Positions 43,909 through 53,120 of a stretch of 64,000 bases of DNA are shown here, one piece after another. Made by a program: the position numbers and the translations under genes. The notes under the pieces are model-generated. The model worked only from the letters and a program-made list of their open reading frames with translations, did no database searches and had not been told where the DNA came from. The stretch is from Simmondsia chinensis (Eukaryota > Streptophyta > Magnoliopsida > Caryophyllales > Simmondsiaceae), in NCBI GenBank assembly GCA_018398585.1, contig JAGTTD010000001.1, positions 16,122,501-16,186,500 of the forward strand, given 5' to 3'. Position 1 is the stretch's first letter. Every line of letters starts with the position of its first letter.

Positions 43909-43984
43909 CTTGAGATGCAGCATCAATGTCAACTCTTTGAGGTAATAAAGTACCAGTAAACACACATCCAAACTTCTGTGCACC
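43909..43984 (-). CDS. possible internal exon of an unrecognised host gene
   Basis: On the minus strand TTTTGCAG directly precedes GGTGCACAGAAGTTTGG, and CATCTCAAG is followed by GTAGAGTT, giving consensus acceptor and donor sites 76 bp apart. One frame reads GAQKFGCVFTGTLLPQRVDI then DAASQ, and would stay open through the donor. No family is recognised and no neighbouring exon could be tied to it. The PIF-like MITE begins 31 bp downstream. It may be chance. Confidence 0.25.
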
Positions 43985-44560
43985 CTGCAAAACATAGGGG
44001 ATGGAACAACACCATGATTAGTAATGAAGCTCATAGATCTACATATGAGCTGAGTTCAAAGGTGGAGTGTAATTGTTTGTCTTCCAACCACCCAAGTAGA
44101 CGCCCGAAGTTTAAAGCTCACCACCCCCCTCCCCAACTGTTGGTTTCCCGCTTTAGGGAAAGATTTCATGCTCTTTACCAATGTAAAAAAAAAAAATGTG
44201 TGGGCTATTGCCCAGTATGAAGCACCGACACTCCTTTCTTGCAAGAGAATCGGTGTCCGACACGTATCTGACACAGACACGCTCCCAACACGTTCCGATC
44301 TGCGTCCAATACGCGAAAAAGTATCCAATATCTTCGATTTTGATTTTCCGACATGTTTTTAGTAAGCTGACTTTTAAGAGAAATACTATCAAACATTTTA
44401 TAAGATAAGCAATAAACCCAACTTTAGAGAAGAGTAATAAGCGCAACCTAACCTCAATTAAAATATTATTATTTAATAATTCTAAATGTGTGATTCCAAT
44501 GTACAAATGACTGATTGTTAATTTGATGAACAATCATGTTTTTTTTTATCAAATACATGG

Positions 44561-44591
<31 letters not shown>

Positions 44592-44695
44592 CCCTGCTGA
44601 TGCGGGGAGCCCTCATGAGGCACTGGGCTATTGTTGTTGTTGTATACATATATATATACATATATATATATACATACATATATATATATACATAC

Positions 44696-44756
<61 letters not shown>
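44561..44756. repeat. AT-rich microsatellite split by RTE tail
   Basis: (AT)n at 44561-44586, then the short RTE tail 44587-44642, then TATATACATA-type repeats to about 44756, followed by a short (TG)n run. Confidence 0.9.
44587..44642 (+). mobile_element. RTE/SINE tail fragment, about 56 bp
   Basis: CAGACCCTGCTGATGCGGGG, AGCCCTCATGAGGCACTGGG and TTGTTGTTGTTGT match the last part of the RTE tail at 28690-28745. Extremely 5'-truncated; it sits inside an AT microsatellite, like the full LINE. Confidence 0.75.
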
Positions 44757-44760
<4 letters not shown>

Positions 44761-45038
44761 TGTGTGTGTGTATGTAAAAAATACAATTTTGAAGTAACAT
44801 GTCTCAAAGGTGTCGTAGTTTTTTTGAAGAATCACGTTTTAGTATATTGGTATCGTGTCGTATCTTGTGTCTTTATCTGTATCCGTGCTTCTTAGACTTC
44901 CCTTAGTGAAACTTCTTTCTGAAAAGAGTTCCAGCACATGTGGGTTAGGCAGGGAGGGTAAACGCATTTGACCAAATGCTTTTTATTGAAAACTACTTAC
45001 AATTTCCAGGGTACTTGATCTTTTCCCCCGATACATCA

Positions 45039-46288
45039 GGGGCCTGTTTCACAACAAAGAATTTTTAGTTTCTAGGAAAGTTTTCCCAAAAAATTGGACA
45101 ACATGTTCAACAGTCCAGTTTTCTAATTGGAGAAATTGGAAAACAGTTTTCTAATTAGAGAAATTGGAAAACAGTTTTCCAAATTTTCCTATCGTTTCAC
45201 AAATTTGGAAAACAGTTTTAAACTATTTTCCAAATTTTCTTCACAGAATAGAGACCTTGTTTTCAAACTTCCCCCCACCCCCCTTCACATTTTCACACTA
45301 CTCCCCCCTTTTAAAATATTTTTCTATATACGCCTATCTCCTCCTCCTCCTCCTCTTACATAAATGATTTTGGAGGTTCTCAATTTTAAAAGCGATAAAT
45401 GATTTTCAAGGCAAAGGACGAATAATAGGATCATGCAAGTTGTTTAATTATAACACTCATCTTTGCAGAATATGATAGAGCGGGCTTTAAGGATACTTAA
45501 GGCTAAGTTTCTTTTTTTAAAAGCGACACCGAACTATCCACTAAGGTAAGGGGTGTAAACAAACCGAACTCTCGATGAACTACTTGTTTTTGAAATCGAT
45601 TAGGACTCATTCATGCTCATTATGAGGACTCGATAGCTTATCCAGCCGAGTTCGAGCAAGCTCAATAAGCTTACGAGTGAGCTCGAATAGGGGGTGCTCG
45701 ATTTATTAACATTTGCGGACAGTTTGATAAGAGTTCGTTAAGAGCTCATTAAAAGCTCATTAACTGTTGATACTAGTTCGAAAGTAGTTCAATAATGGCT
45801 CGATAGTGACTTAAAAAGCGTCAATAGCGAACTCGACTCGATAGCAAGCTCCACTCAGTTTTAAGCTCGAATAGGCTCAATAATGAGCTCAACTCTGCTC
45901 GATAACAAGCTCGGCTCGAATCGACTCGATAAGCCTAATGAACTGAGCCGAGCTGAGTATCGAATACACTAAAATCTTATTAAATCAAGCTCGAATAAGG
46001 ATTGGAAAAGCTCAATAACAACTCAGCTCGAACTTGAGCATGATATGCCTTATCAAGCTCAAGTTGGACAAGGGGGTTCCTGGCCCGGCTCGGCTCGGCT
46101 TGTTTGCACCGTTACGTTAAGGCGACAAAAGTTGATTCCTACATTGTGTTGTACAATATTTATGTATCATTCTCAATTTTCAAAAAATTGGAAAACAAGA
46201 ATTACTTAAACGCATTTTCCAGTTTTTTATGCTGTAAAACTGGAAAAGGAAAAATGAAAATGAAAAGGAAAATGCTATCAAACAGGCC
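45039..46288. mobile_element. TIR element with nested hAT MITE
   Basis: GGGGCCTGTTTCACAACAAA at the left and complemented GGGGCCTGTTTGATAGCATT at the right are inverted ends. Near the left end TTGGAAAACAGTTTTC is repeated several times; near the right end matching TTGGAAAA and CTGGAAAA motifs occur. The centre is occupied by a separate hAT MITE (45547-46114). The flanks TCA and AAG do not match, so the superfamily is open. Confidence 0.6.
45547..46114. mobile_element. hAT MITE, copy 1
   Basis: TAAGGGGTGTAAACAAACCG at the left; complemented right end TAACGGTGCAAACAAGCCG. Flanking 8-mers CACTAAGG (45539-45546) and CGTTAAGG (46115-46122) differ by two transitions. The interior is rich in GAGCTCGA/GCTCGAAT-type repeats. 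Non-coding. Confidence 0.75.
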
Positions 46289-46440
46289 CCAAGTCTCTTA
46301 ATGTGGCGTCAAGTTCTTTATAATAACTATTTGTAATGGTCAGAAGGAACTCATTTGAAATAGTGTTACTGAACACTTTGGTACACTAAAGTACGCTGAA
46401 AGTATTTTTCAGTCTAGCAACTATGAAAGTCCACAACTTA

Positions 46441-46787
46441 GGCTCCTCTGTTTCGAAAAAACATTCCAAATTTTAATATTTCTTTGCATAACTTTATGGC
46501 AAAAACCACAAATATAGAAAATGTTTTCCCCCATTGAGGGGAAATTGAATTTTCCTCAACACAAGGGAAAACATTTTCCTTAATGAAGAAGAAAATGCTT
46601 TCTATCGTAATTTCTCATCATATGTTTTACTTCAGCCTCAACTTATCCAAGCATGAACCTGTTACAAATTTATAGAATGAAATTATTTTCATTAGCTAGA
46701 AAGACATAAATTTTTAAGGAAATTGGAAATGCGCCGTTACGAAAGATTTTCCATAAAGAAAATGTTTTCCTTCGAACCAAAAAAGCC
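46441..46787. mobile_element. PIF/Harbinger-like MITE, copy 2
   Basis: GGCTCCTCTGTTTCGAAAAA at the left; complemented right end GGCTTTTTTGGTTCGAAGGA. Flanked by TTA on both sides (46438-46440, 46788-46790), the usual PIF/Harbinger target. Related to copy 1 at 43041. Confidence 0.75.
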
Positions 46788-46790
46788 TTA

Positions 46791-47597
46791 GTGTTATTCA
46801 ATATTTTAGTCCAATAACAAGCCATTCACCACAACCAGCCTCTGCCGGTAATCGGGTGGCGAGCAAAAAGTCCCAATTACTTCCTCAGAATTTATATGAA
46901 ACAAGGACTTACGTGTTAGATGGAAAAGCTAGTCCAAGACAACCGCAAAAGACCCATCTCTATTTCACCTTCTGTTGAGGTAATCGCCAATTACGATCCT
47001 TTACTGCCCTTCTGCTTTTCTGGAGTATCGGAAAATTCTAGGTTCAATTACTTTCTATTGTTGACAGGGACGGCGAAGGCAGGACGTGAATTGAAGAGAG
47101 GAGGGGAGGGGTTAAAGCTGTGGTGAGGTATTTTGAAGAATTTAAAATAATTAAAGGAATTTTGAGGAACATGCATGAAGTAATTATAAGAAAACGTTAT
47201 TCGCTAGATTTAGGACTGAAAAAAATTAACTCGCCTTAAATAAAAGACAACAAAAGTTATTTTCAAAGTGGGGTAGATTGAAAAGTAACTTCACCAAAGT
47301 TCAAGGAACTAAAGTGGAAGTAACTTTCTTCAAATATATATAACGAACTCACTAGATAAAACATCAGAAAGAGTCAAATGGTTTCTCTTTCACTCGTTAA
47401 TGACTAGTTTCATTAACTATGCCGTTGTTATCACACATTGGATACCACTAAACTATATACTTTTAGGTGCACGTAACTGCATTCATGATCCTGGCTCCAC
47501 CTTTGATGACTATCTCTAATTTGGTCTTCTCACAGCCTTTTTCTAAATGCTTGTTGGGAGGTTTACCACAAGTGATTCTAGAAGAGTGTCACATAAT
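46791..47597. other. unassigned stretch, possible first exon
   Basis: A short plus-strand reading MEKLVQDNRKRPISISPSVE (46920-46979) ends at GAG followed by GTAATC, a fair donor; TTGTTGACAG (47060-47070) is a fair acceptor. No downstream coding sequence can be tied to it. The remainder is AT-rich. Confidence 0.25.
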
Positions 47598-48066
47598 TAG
47601 GGGTGCAAATGAGCCGAGCCGGCTCACAAGCTCTCGCAAGTCGGCTCATCATAAAGCTCAAAAAGCTCGGCTCGATTTGAGCTCGAGCTTGAGCTGAGCC
47701 GAGCCGGCTCATTTAGCTTATCAAGCCTAGCCCGAGCCTAATGGAGCTCAAGCTCGAGCTCGTAGGCTCGCAAGTCTAAACAAGCCTAAGCAAGCTTTTT
47801 TTAGTATAAGATATTTGCTTAAATATTCTCAATGAAGCCATATTCAAGCCTAAATAAGCCGAACCCAAGCTTAAACGAGCCTATATTGAGCTTAAATGAG
47901 CCAAAATATTGCAAACCTCATTTGAAGTTCACCGAGCTTAGATCGAGCCGAGCCTGAGCCTGAGCTTGAGCTTGAGCCCAAACTTTCAAAGCTCGGGGAG
48001 CTTCGAGCCAAGCCTCGAGCCTAGCAGGCTCAGGCTCGGGCTCGGCTCGGCTCAAATACACCCCTA
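47598..48066. mobile_element. hAT MITE, copy 2
   Basis: TAGGGGTGCAAATGAGCCG at the left; complemented right end TAGGGGTGTATTTGAGCCG. Flanking 8-mers CACATAAT (47590-47597) and TACATAAC (48067-48074) differ by two transitions. The interior is rich in GAGCTCGAGC and GAGCCTGAGC repeats. Non-coding. Confidence 0.8.
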
Positions 48067-48074
48067 TACATAAC

Positions 48075-49487
48075 AAATCTAAGCATTTATGGAACATGTT
48101 TGACCATAACGTTGCTCATGTACCTTCATGCAACATGGCCTTGTCCATATTGTAGCAGATGTGTGATGGTCGTGAAGCACTATCTTCATGTCATCTATGC
48201 AAGCTAGCAGAACTTCCAAGACATCAACTGGATATCCTAGTGGGCACCATTCAAGTTTGTTTTTCTTCTAAAAATACTTGAAAATGCCTCAAAACATCCA
48301 ACCAGAACCATCAAGAAATTCAGAGTCCCTATCAACCTAACCTAGTACAAGTGATCAAATGCTTGTCCTTATGAGGATGGGGATAGTGTACAATCATCAT
48401 CGAGATATCAACATAGAACCAAGTACCTCACCAAATGAAGCCAGAGTGAGCACCTCCGTCAAGAGGCAATAGCAGATCCAAGAATTCTATTTCAGTCAGT
48501 CATAAATAAGTATTTTATATCAAATATAACGATGTAAAACTAATAGCCATGCAAGATACTAGAAACAAATGGATGACTTAAAGGTCTTTTCAATTGCTAG
48601 AAGATCCATCCCATTAAAATATGGTAAGAAAACATACACAAACCATGTTTATAGAAGAAATGGAACAGGAGATATCATAAGACCAATATTTCAAAATGAA
48701 GAGATCTTGCATAAACTATGCATGGCTAAGAAATATTGTAGACACGTCAAACACAAGTTTCCTTTGATATACAAGCATTTAGGTAGAGTAAGACAGATGG
48801 TAAGCAGGGGATTCAAGTTTCAAACCCTCACCTGTGTGGTCTTAGACACAGCAGAGTTATGACACGCTTGGTCACTGTGTCATATATAACCAATATAACT
48901 GTTCTTTGAACAACCGGACTCCAACAATGTTAAATCTGCCACAGAAAAAAGTGCTTATCATGTTGCATGGACACTGACATGTTAAAAACTAGAACAATTA
49001 TTTTGAAATGACATTTACATTCGTATGTTTAACATCTCCCTTCTTTAGTTAAAGGTATCATTGTCATCTCCTTTGCCAGAATAAAATGTCATTACTTTAG
49101 TTAAAGGTATCATTGTCATCTCCTTTGGGTAAAACCTCCGGCATGAACAATCGGATGGATGATATAGACAAATGCAGACATAAATATCAAGTTTGTTCAA
49201 CTTGATTAAGGGCTCCAACATGTTAAAATGAGTACATTTGAATAATTTTCTCCCCCCCCCCCCCCAAAAAAAAAGGGGGCCTGATTCTGTTCTAAGATGG
49301 ACTTAAGTTCCTGTGGAAGTGCATTTTCTGACAGGAGAATTCCTCAACAAACCTCATAGGAACTCAGAGTCCCTGTGTTTGATTTGCTCATAAAAGAATG
49401 AATAAAACACATGCTAGGTGAATTAGGTTACATGAATCCAGTACTGCCATTCTATGTCATTCTTAACGGGACAAAGCAAGTGACAAT
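48075..49487. other. unassigned intergenic stretch
   Basis: No gene supported; a 97-codon plus-strand frame at 48569-48862 has no recognisable domain. It contains a perfect 33-bp direct duplication (49043-49075 and 49095-49127) and a C run near 49252-49265. Confidence 0.4.
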
Positions 49488-49840
49488 ACAGCCTAAGACT
49501 AGTTCATTACCCTAAGCCCTAGTTTATATTTAAACCAGGCTTAGTACTTGTAGCCTAAGCCTCATAAATCATTGTCCTAGTAGAATATAATGACAGGATA
49601 CGAGTAAAGCTACCCTGAATTCATTCCCTGAATTAACCTCAATTAAATTGACACCTTTAGTATAGATTTTATTGCTTTTTTTAGTTAACAATCAACAAAA
49701 CCAAAAAATCCAATCACTTGTTAATAACAAATCTTACCTAACTCTGATTCCCTGCGGATAAGCCTAGTATACCCGATTTAGCTTTGACGATCTCATACAC
49801 TTGCGAGTACACGGTTATAAAACACTTTTAAAACACATCA
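49488..49840 (+). repeat. Athila LTR fragment, opposite orientation
   Basis: The complement of this piece matches 33050 to about 33400 of the Athila LTR (TTTAAAACACATCA at its end; GATTTAGCTTTGACGATCTC; ATAATGACAGGAT). After CATCA it continues AGTTTTTG, the bases that follow the LTR in the full element, so the original primer-site side is at the right. About 350 bp remain. Confidence 0.8.
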
Positions 49841-50372
49841 AGTTTTTGACACACTACAAATTCAATAAAAGCAAAAAGAAAAGATCCAGTTTATTATTTT
49901 TTTCCAGTTTATTATTTCAAACAACATCCACCTTACTTTGACCTTACTAAGATATTTGATGACCATAGAAACTGTCATGCTGTATAGCAAAACGAAGATT
50001 AGCCATGGATGGTTGGTGGAGGTAGAACTTTCTAAATATTCGTAATAAGATTTCCAAGTCTAAGAAACAGGTGAAACTACTTCTCCAAAAACTTTTTTTT
50101 TTTTTTTTTTTGGCTGTTCTCATAAATAACTTGAATGAGCATAAAATGGAATCTCCGAAGAGAAAGAATCATACCTTAAAGACAATAGAGATTTTCCAGC
50201 TTCAATCACAATTTACGTCACCCAAGCTTCCTATGGTGCATTACTTTCATGCCAGATGATGAACTTGCTTAATACGATCATAACTGATATCAATAAAATG
50301 AACTTGGAAATTACTTTAAAAAAAGATATGCACAACTACTCAAGTAACCTTATATCCTGTGGATCAAACATA
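49841..50372. other. intergenic stretch before the hairpin
   Basis: AT-rich DNA with a T run at 50090-50111; no supported gene. Lies downstream of the PPR gene's 3' end. Confidence 0.4.
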
Positions 50373-50454
50373 TCCAAGAAAATTTCTCAGTGCAAGTTTT
50401 TTTTTTTTTTTTCTGTTCAAAAAAAAAAAACTTGGACTGAGAAATTTTCTTGGA
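50373..50454. repeat. strong hairpin, A/T-tract arms
   Basis: Arms TCCAAGAAAATTTCTCAGT...CAAG(T)n at 50373-50412 and (A)nCTTGGACTGAGAAATTTTC...TTGGA at 50419-50454 are complementary over about 36 bp with one bulge or mismatch; CTGTTC forms the loop. It lies 3' of the PPR gene. Confidence 0.85.
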
Positions 50455-50549
50455 CATGGCTAAATATCTCAGCAGACCTGTTTTTTTATTAACGAATACT
50501 CTGCAGAAGAATGTATTATAGGAAAAGAATTACAGTAATATAAGTCAAC

Positions 50550-50596
50550 CTTTCCTGTACGAATAAGCTCATATGCTTCGAGCTCACTCTGGGTAC
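50550..50596 (-). CDS. possible 47-bp exon downstream of the PPR gene
   Basis: On the minus strand ACATCAG precedes GTACCCAGAGTGAGCTCGAA, and ACAGGAAAG is followed by GTTGAC. One frame gives TQSELEAYELIRTGK. It could be an untranslated or alternative 3' exon of the PPR transcript or chance; no family is recognised. Confidence 0.2.
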
Positions 50597-50891
50597 CTGA
50601 TGTGTGGCCATTGGGGTCTTAAAACCCAAATGATGTCATCCTCTTTTCTTTGAGTCAATAAAGTTGGGTCAATCTCAAAGACTGTAGATTCATTTTACAC
50701 TATATCAGAACACAACCACCAAATGACAACAAAATAAACAATGAATATTGCACAAGATGCATGAACTACCAAGTGGAAACAAGATAAGAGGTCTATGTAC
50801 CTTAAGCATATTTTGTTTGTGCAGTAGCAGGTAGAGCTAGCTGTACTGAAGGTGGTCATATGGTTAAGACTCACCACAAATACATCAGTCG

Positions 50892-52886
50892 TCATGCCAC
50901 TGAAACAGCAACATCACAGAAGTCAGTGGAACTGGATGTCTCCAGAAATGAATTATCCGCCAACAATCCTGTCTGGAGTGAATAACCTGAACCATCTACT
51001 TTGACGCCACAAGCAAGTCCTTCCATCAACAGCTCAGACATGGCCCTCGCAGGCACCAATCCAGAATCCCACATCTTAACTAACAAATCTAAGACTAAAT
51101 TATAATGTCTCGATTTAAAAATAAAATTAGCTATCCTATGACAAATATGAGAGTCCAGATCAACTCCCGCGTCATGCATCTGCTTGAGAATCTCTCTGAC
51201 CATTTTCATATCTCTTTTCTTACAAAAACCAGAAAGCAAAATATTGTATGTGCGTACATTAGGAGTTATTCCAATATCCTTCATCTCATTATACAAGGTA
51301 AGAGCTTCACTAAGCCTGCCTCCTCTAACAAGCCCGTGGATGGCAATTGTGTAGGATACAACATCAAGTGGGTACTTCCTTATGACAGCCTCCTTGAACA
51401 AGCGGATTCCTTTATGATATTTTCCGATTTTAATGAGTGCACCAATTATCACAGTATGAACATGGGCATCTAGATTTAGATGGTTCACAATCATTCCACG
51501 ATACACACTCACAGCCTCATCAGATCTTCCAGCCGCACACATCCCACCAAGTAACCCAGCATAACTATACTTATCTGGAAGGTAGCCTTCATTCAGCATG
51601 ACATTGTAAAATTCCACAGCCAGGGTTGGGAATCCAGCCTTACAGAAGTAACTAAGAAAGGAATTACAAACCACTAGGTCAGTAGGAATAACAATTCCAT
51701 TCACCAAGTTCGGCAAGAGAGAGAAATTTCTGGACATGCTCAGAGCAGAGAGAAGAGAAGCAAATGTATATGAATCAGGTTCCACATTCCGCTTCCTCAA
51801 GTCAAAGAACATACCAAGTGCTTCAGCGTACATCCCCATTTTTGAAAGGCGATCAATGAGTACATTAGAAAGAATCAAATCAAGTTCACATCCTCTACTT
51901 TCCATCATAGCAAGTATTCTAAGAGCTTCATCAACCTTACCAGACTCCATAAATGCTTTGACTAAAGGAGTATACGTTACAACATTAGGAGAAAACCCAG
52001 TATCAATCATCTTCTCCAGCAAATTACAAGCATCTGCTTGCCTTCCTATTCTACAAAAACCATTAATCAGGACACTCCAAACAGCTACAGAGGCTTGAAT
52101 TCCCAAAGAAATCATCAAACCCAAAATCTGGAAGGCCTCTTCAAGCTTTCCCTTTTTGCAAAAACAATGAAGAACCATCATGAAAGTCTCTGCATTGGGG
52201 TAATAACCGGCTCTTAACATGGCTCGCAGAACAATCTCCAAATTTACCATATCATTCAGCTTGCAAAGGTTTGATAAAGCAATATTGTAGCTCAAGAAAT
52301 TCAGGGTACTACCCTCCATTATAAACCTCATGGCCGCATCAACACAGCCAATTTTGAACGAAACATCCATTATCACGTTCAGGGCAAATGTGTTTGGCAT
52401 ATAACCAAACAAATTCATCTCCTCAATTACATGAAACACCAAATTATACATGCCACCTCGCCAGAAAATCCTAAGCAAAAGCAGAAAAGTTTGTGCCTTT
52501 ATCACACAACCTATACTTTCTAACTGCAAAACAATTCCTTTAACAGATTTAAACCTTTGAACAAGCCTCCCAAGAACATCAACCATATGATCAAAAGCCT
52601 TGCTATCATGGAAGTAATTACGTTGACGAGCGCACCATATAAAGAAGCTTAAGGAGATTAAATCAGACGGGCAGTTGGCCAATGTCGAATGCACACGCTG
52701 CGGGGACAAACTGATCCTTGAGGTCTCATCAAATTCCGGGATGTGCTTTTTAGTGCTTTGAAATTGTGGGATTTTGTTAAATGAATGTACACTAGAGCAC
52801 GAGAGGGCGCGCACTTCTCTTATAGCTCCGATTTTACTTAAACAATTTGTACAATTTGCGGGGTTGAATACAAGCTTCCATACCAT
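50892..52886 (-). CDS. P-class pentatricopeptide-repeat protein, At1g16830-like
   Basis: An intact 664-codon single-exon gene, ATG 52886 to stop at 50892. The first 55 residues are rich in Ser, Lys and Arg, fitting a mitochondrial or plastid targeting peptide. LANCPSDLISLSFFIWCARQ at about 72-91 is a conserved pre-repeat block. From about residue 95 to 610, roughly 14-15 repeats of 35 residues follow, with typical helices such as NVVTYTPLVKAFMESGKVDE, DSYTFASLLSAL, DVVSYTIAIHGLVRGGRLSE and NVRTYNILLSGFCKKRD. There is no E, DYW or SMR domain, so it is P class, usually acting in organellar RNA processing or translation by binding specific transcripts. Similarity to Arabidopsis At1g16830 is recalled, not computed. 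It is the only intact host gene in the window. Confidence 0.93.
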   Translation of the reverse strand: MVWKLVFNPANCTNCLSKIGAIREVRALSCSSVHSFNKIPQFQSTKKHIPEFDETSRISLSPQRVHSTLANCPSDLISLSFFIWCARQRNYFHDSKAFDHMVDVLGRLVQRFKSVKGIVLQLESIGCVIKAQTFLLLLRIFWRGGMYNLVFHVIEEMNLFGYMPNTFALNVIMDVSFKIGCVDAAMRFIMEGSTLNFLSYNIALSNLCKLNDMVNLEIVLRAMLRAGYYPNAETFMMVLHCFCKKGKLEEAFQILGLMISLGIQASVAVWSVLINGFCRIGRQADACNLLEKMIDTGFSPNVVTYTPLVKAFMESGKVDEALRILAMMESRGCELDLILSNVLIDRLSKMGMYAEALGMFFDLRKRNVEPDSYTFASLLSALSMSRNFSLLPNLVNGIVIPTDLVVCNSFLSYFCKAGFPTLAVEFYNVMLNEGYLPDKYSYAGLLGGMCAAGRSDEAVSVYRGMIVNHLNLDAHVHTVIIGALIKIGKYHKGIRLFKEAVIRKYPLDVVSYTIAIHGLVRGGRLSEALTLYNEMKDIGITPNVRTYNILLSGFCKKRDMKMVREILKQMHDAGVDLDSHICHRIANFIFKSRHYNLVLDLLVKMWDSGLVPARAMSELLMEGLACGVKVDGSGYSLQTGLLADNSFLETSSSTDFCDVAVSVA

Positions 52887-53120
52887 GTTCAGCCCTCAAA
52901 ATGATGTGAAATTTCGAGAGATAAATGTACAGGCATCAGGCACAAAGAGCTGCTCTCCCGTAGAGCCTTCTAGAGCCTTTGCTCTTCTCCCCAAAATCCC
53001 AAACCCTAATCCCCAAAAAGTCAAACCAAATCCCTAATCCCTAACCCTGCAATCCAATCCCCAAAACCCCCATACCTGACGTCGAACTTCTCCGCTCACC
53101 TGCGTGCAGTAGTGTTCGCT
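52887..53120. promoter_or_regulatory. PPR promoter region, abutting L1
   Basis: Only 234 bp separate the PPR start codon from the ATG of the divergent L1 ORF1. A telo-box type motif AAACCCTAA lies at 53001-53009 and CCCTAATCCCTAACCC at 53031-53046. Telo boxes are known in promoters of plant genes active in dividing cells. No clear TATA box toward the PPR gene was seen. Confidence 0.4.

Larger units (their letters stand above)
44219..44893. mobile_element. TIR element carrying AT microsatellite
   Basis: The left end TGAAGCACCGACAC and the complemented right end AGAAGCACGGATAC are imperfect inverted ends. Close to each end are CGACACGTATCTGACACAG and TATCGTGTCGTATCTTGTG, which are also mutually complementary in part. 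The middle is filled by AT/TATACA repeats and an RTE tail. No target duplication was found, so the borders are provisional. Confidence 0.45.

Noticed and set aside
44518..44895. Ile-Tyr repeat frames around 44.6-44.8 kb
   Set aside because: Direct translation of AT microsatellites.
48569..48862. 97-codon plus-strand frame
   Set aside because: No recognisable domain, no promoter or splice context, and isolated; not enough to call a gene.
51105..52098. Plus-strand frames of about 120 codons over the PPR gene
   Set aside because: Antisense shadows of the intact minus-strand coding sequence.
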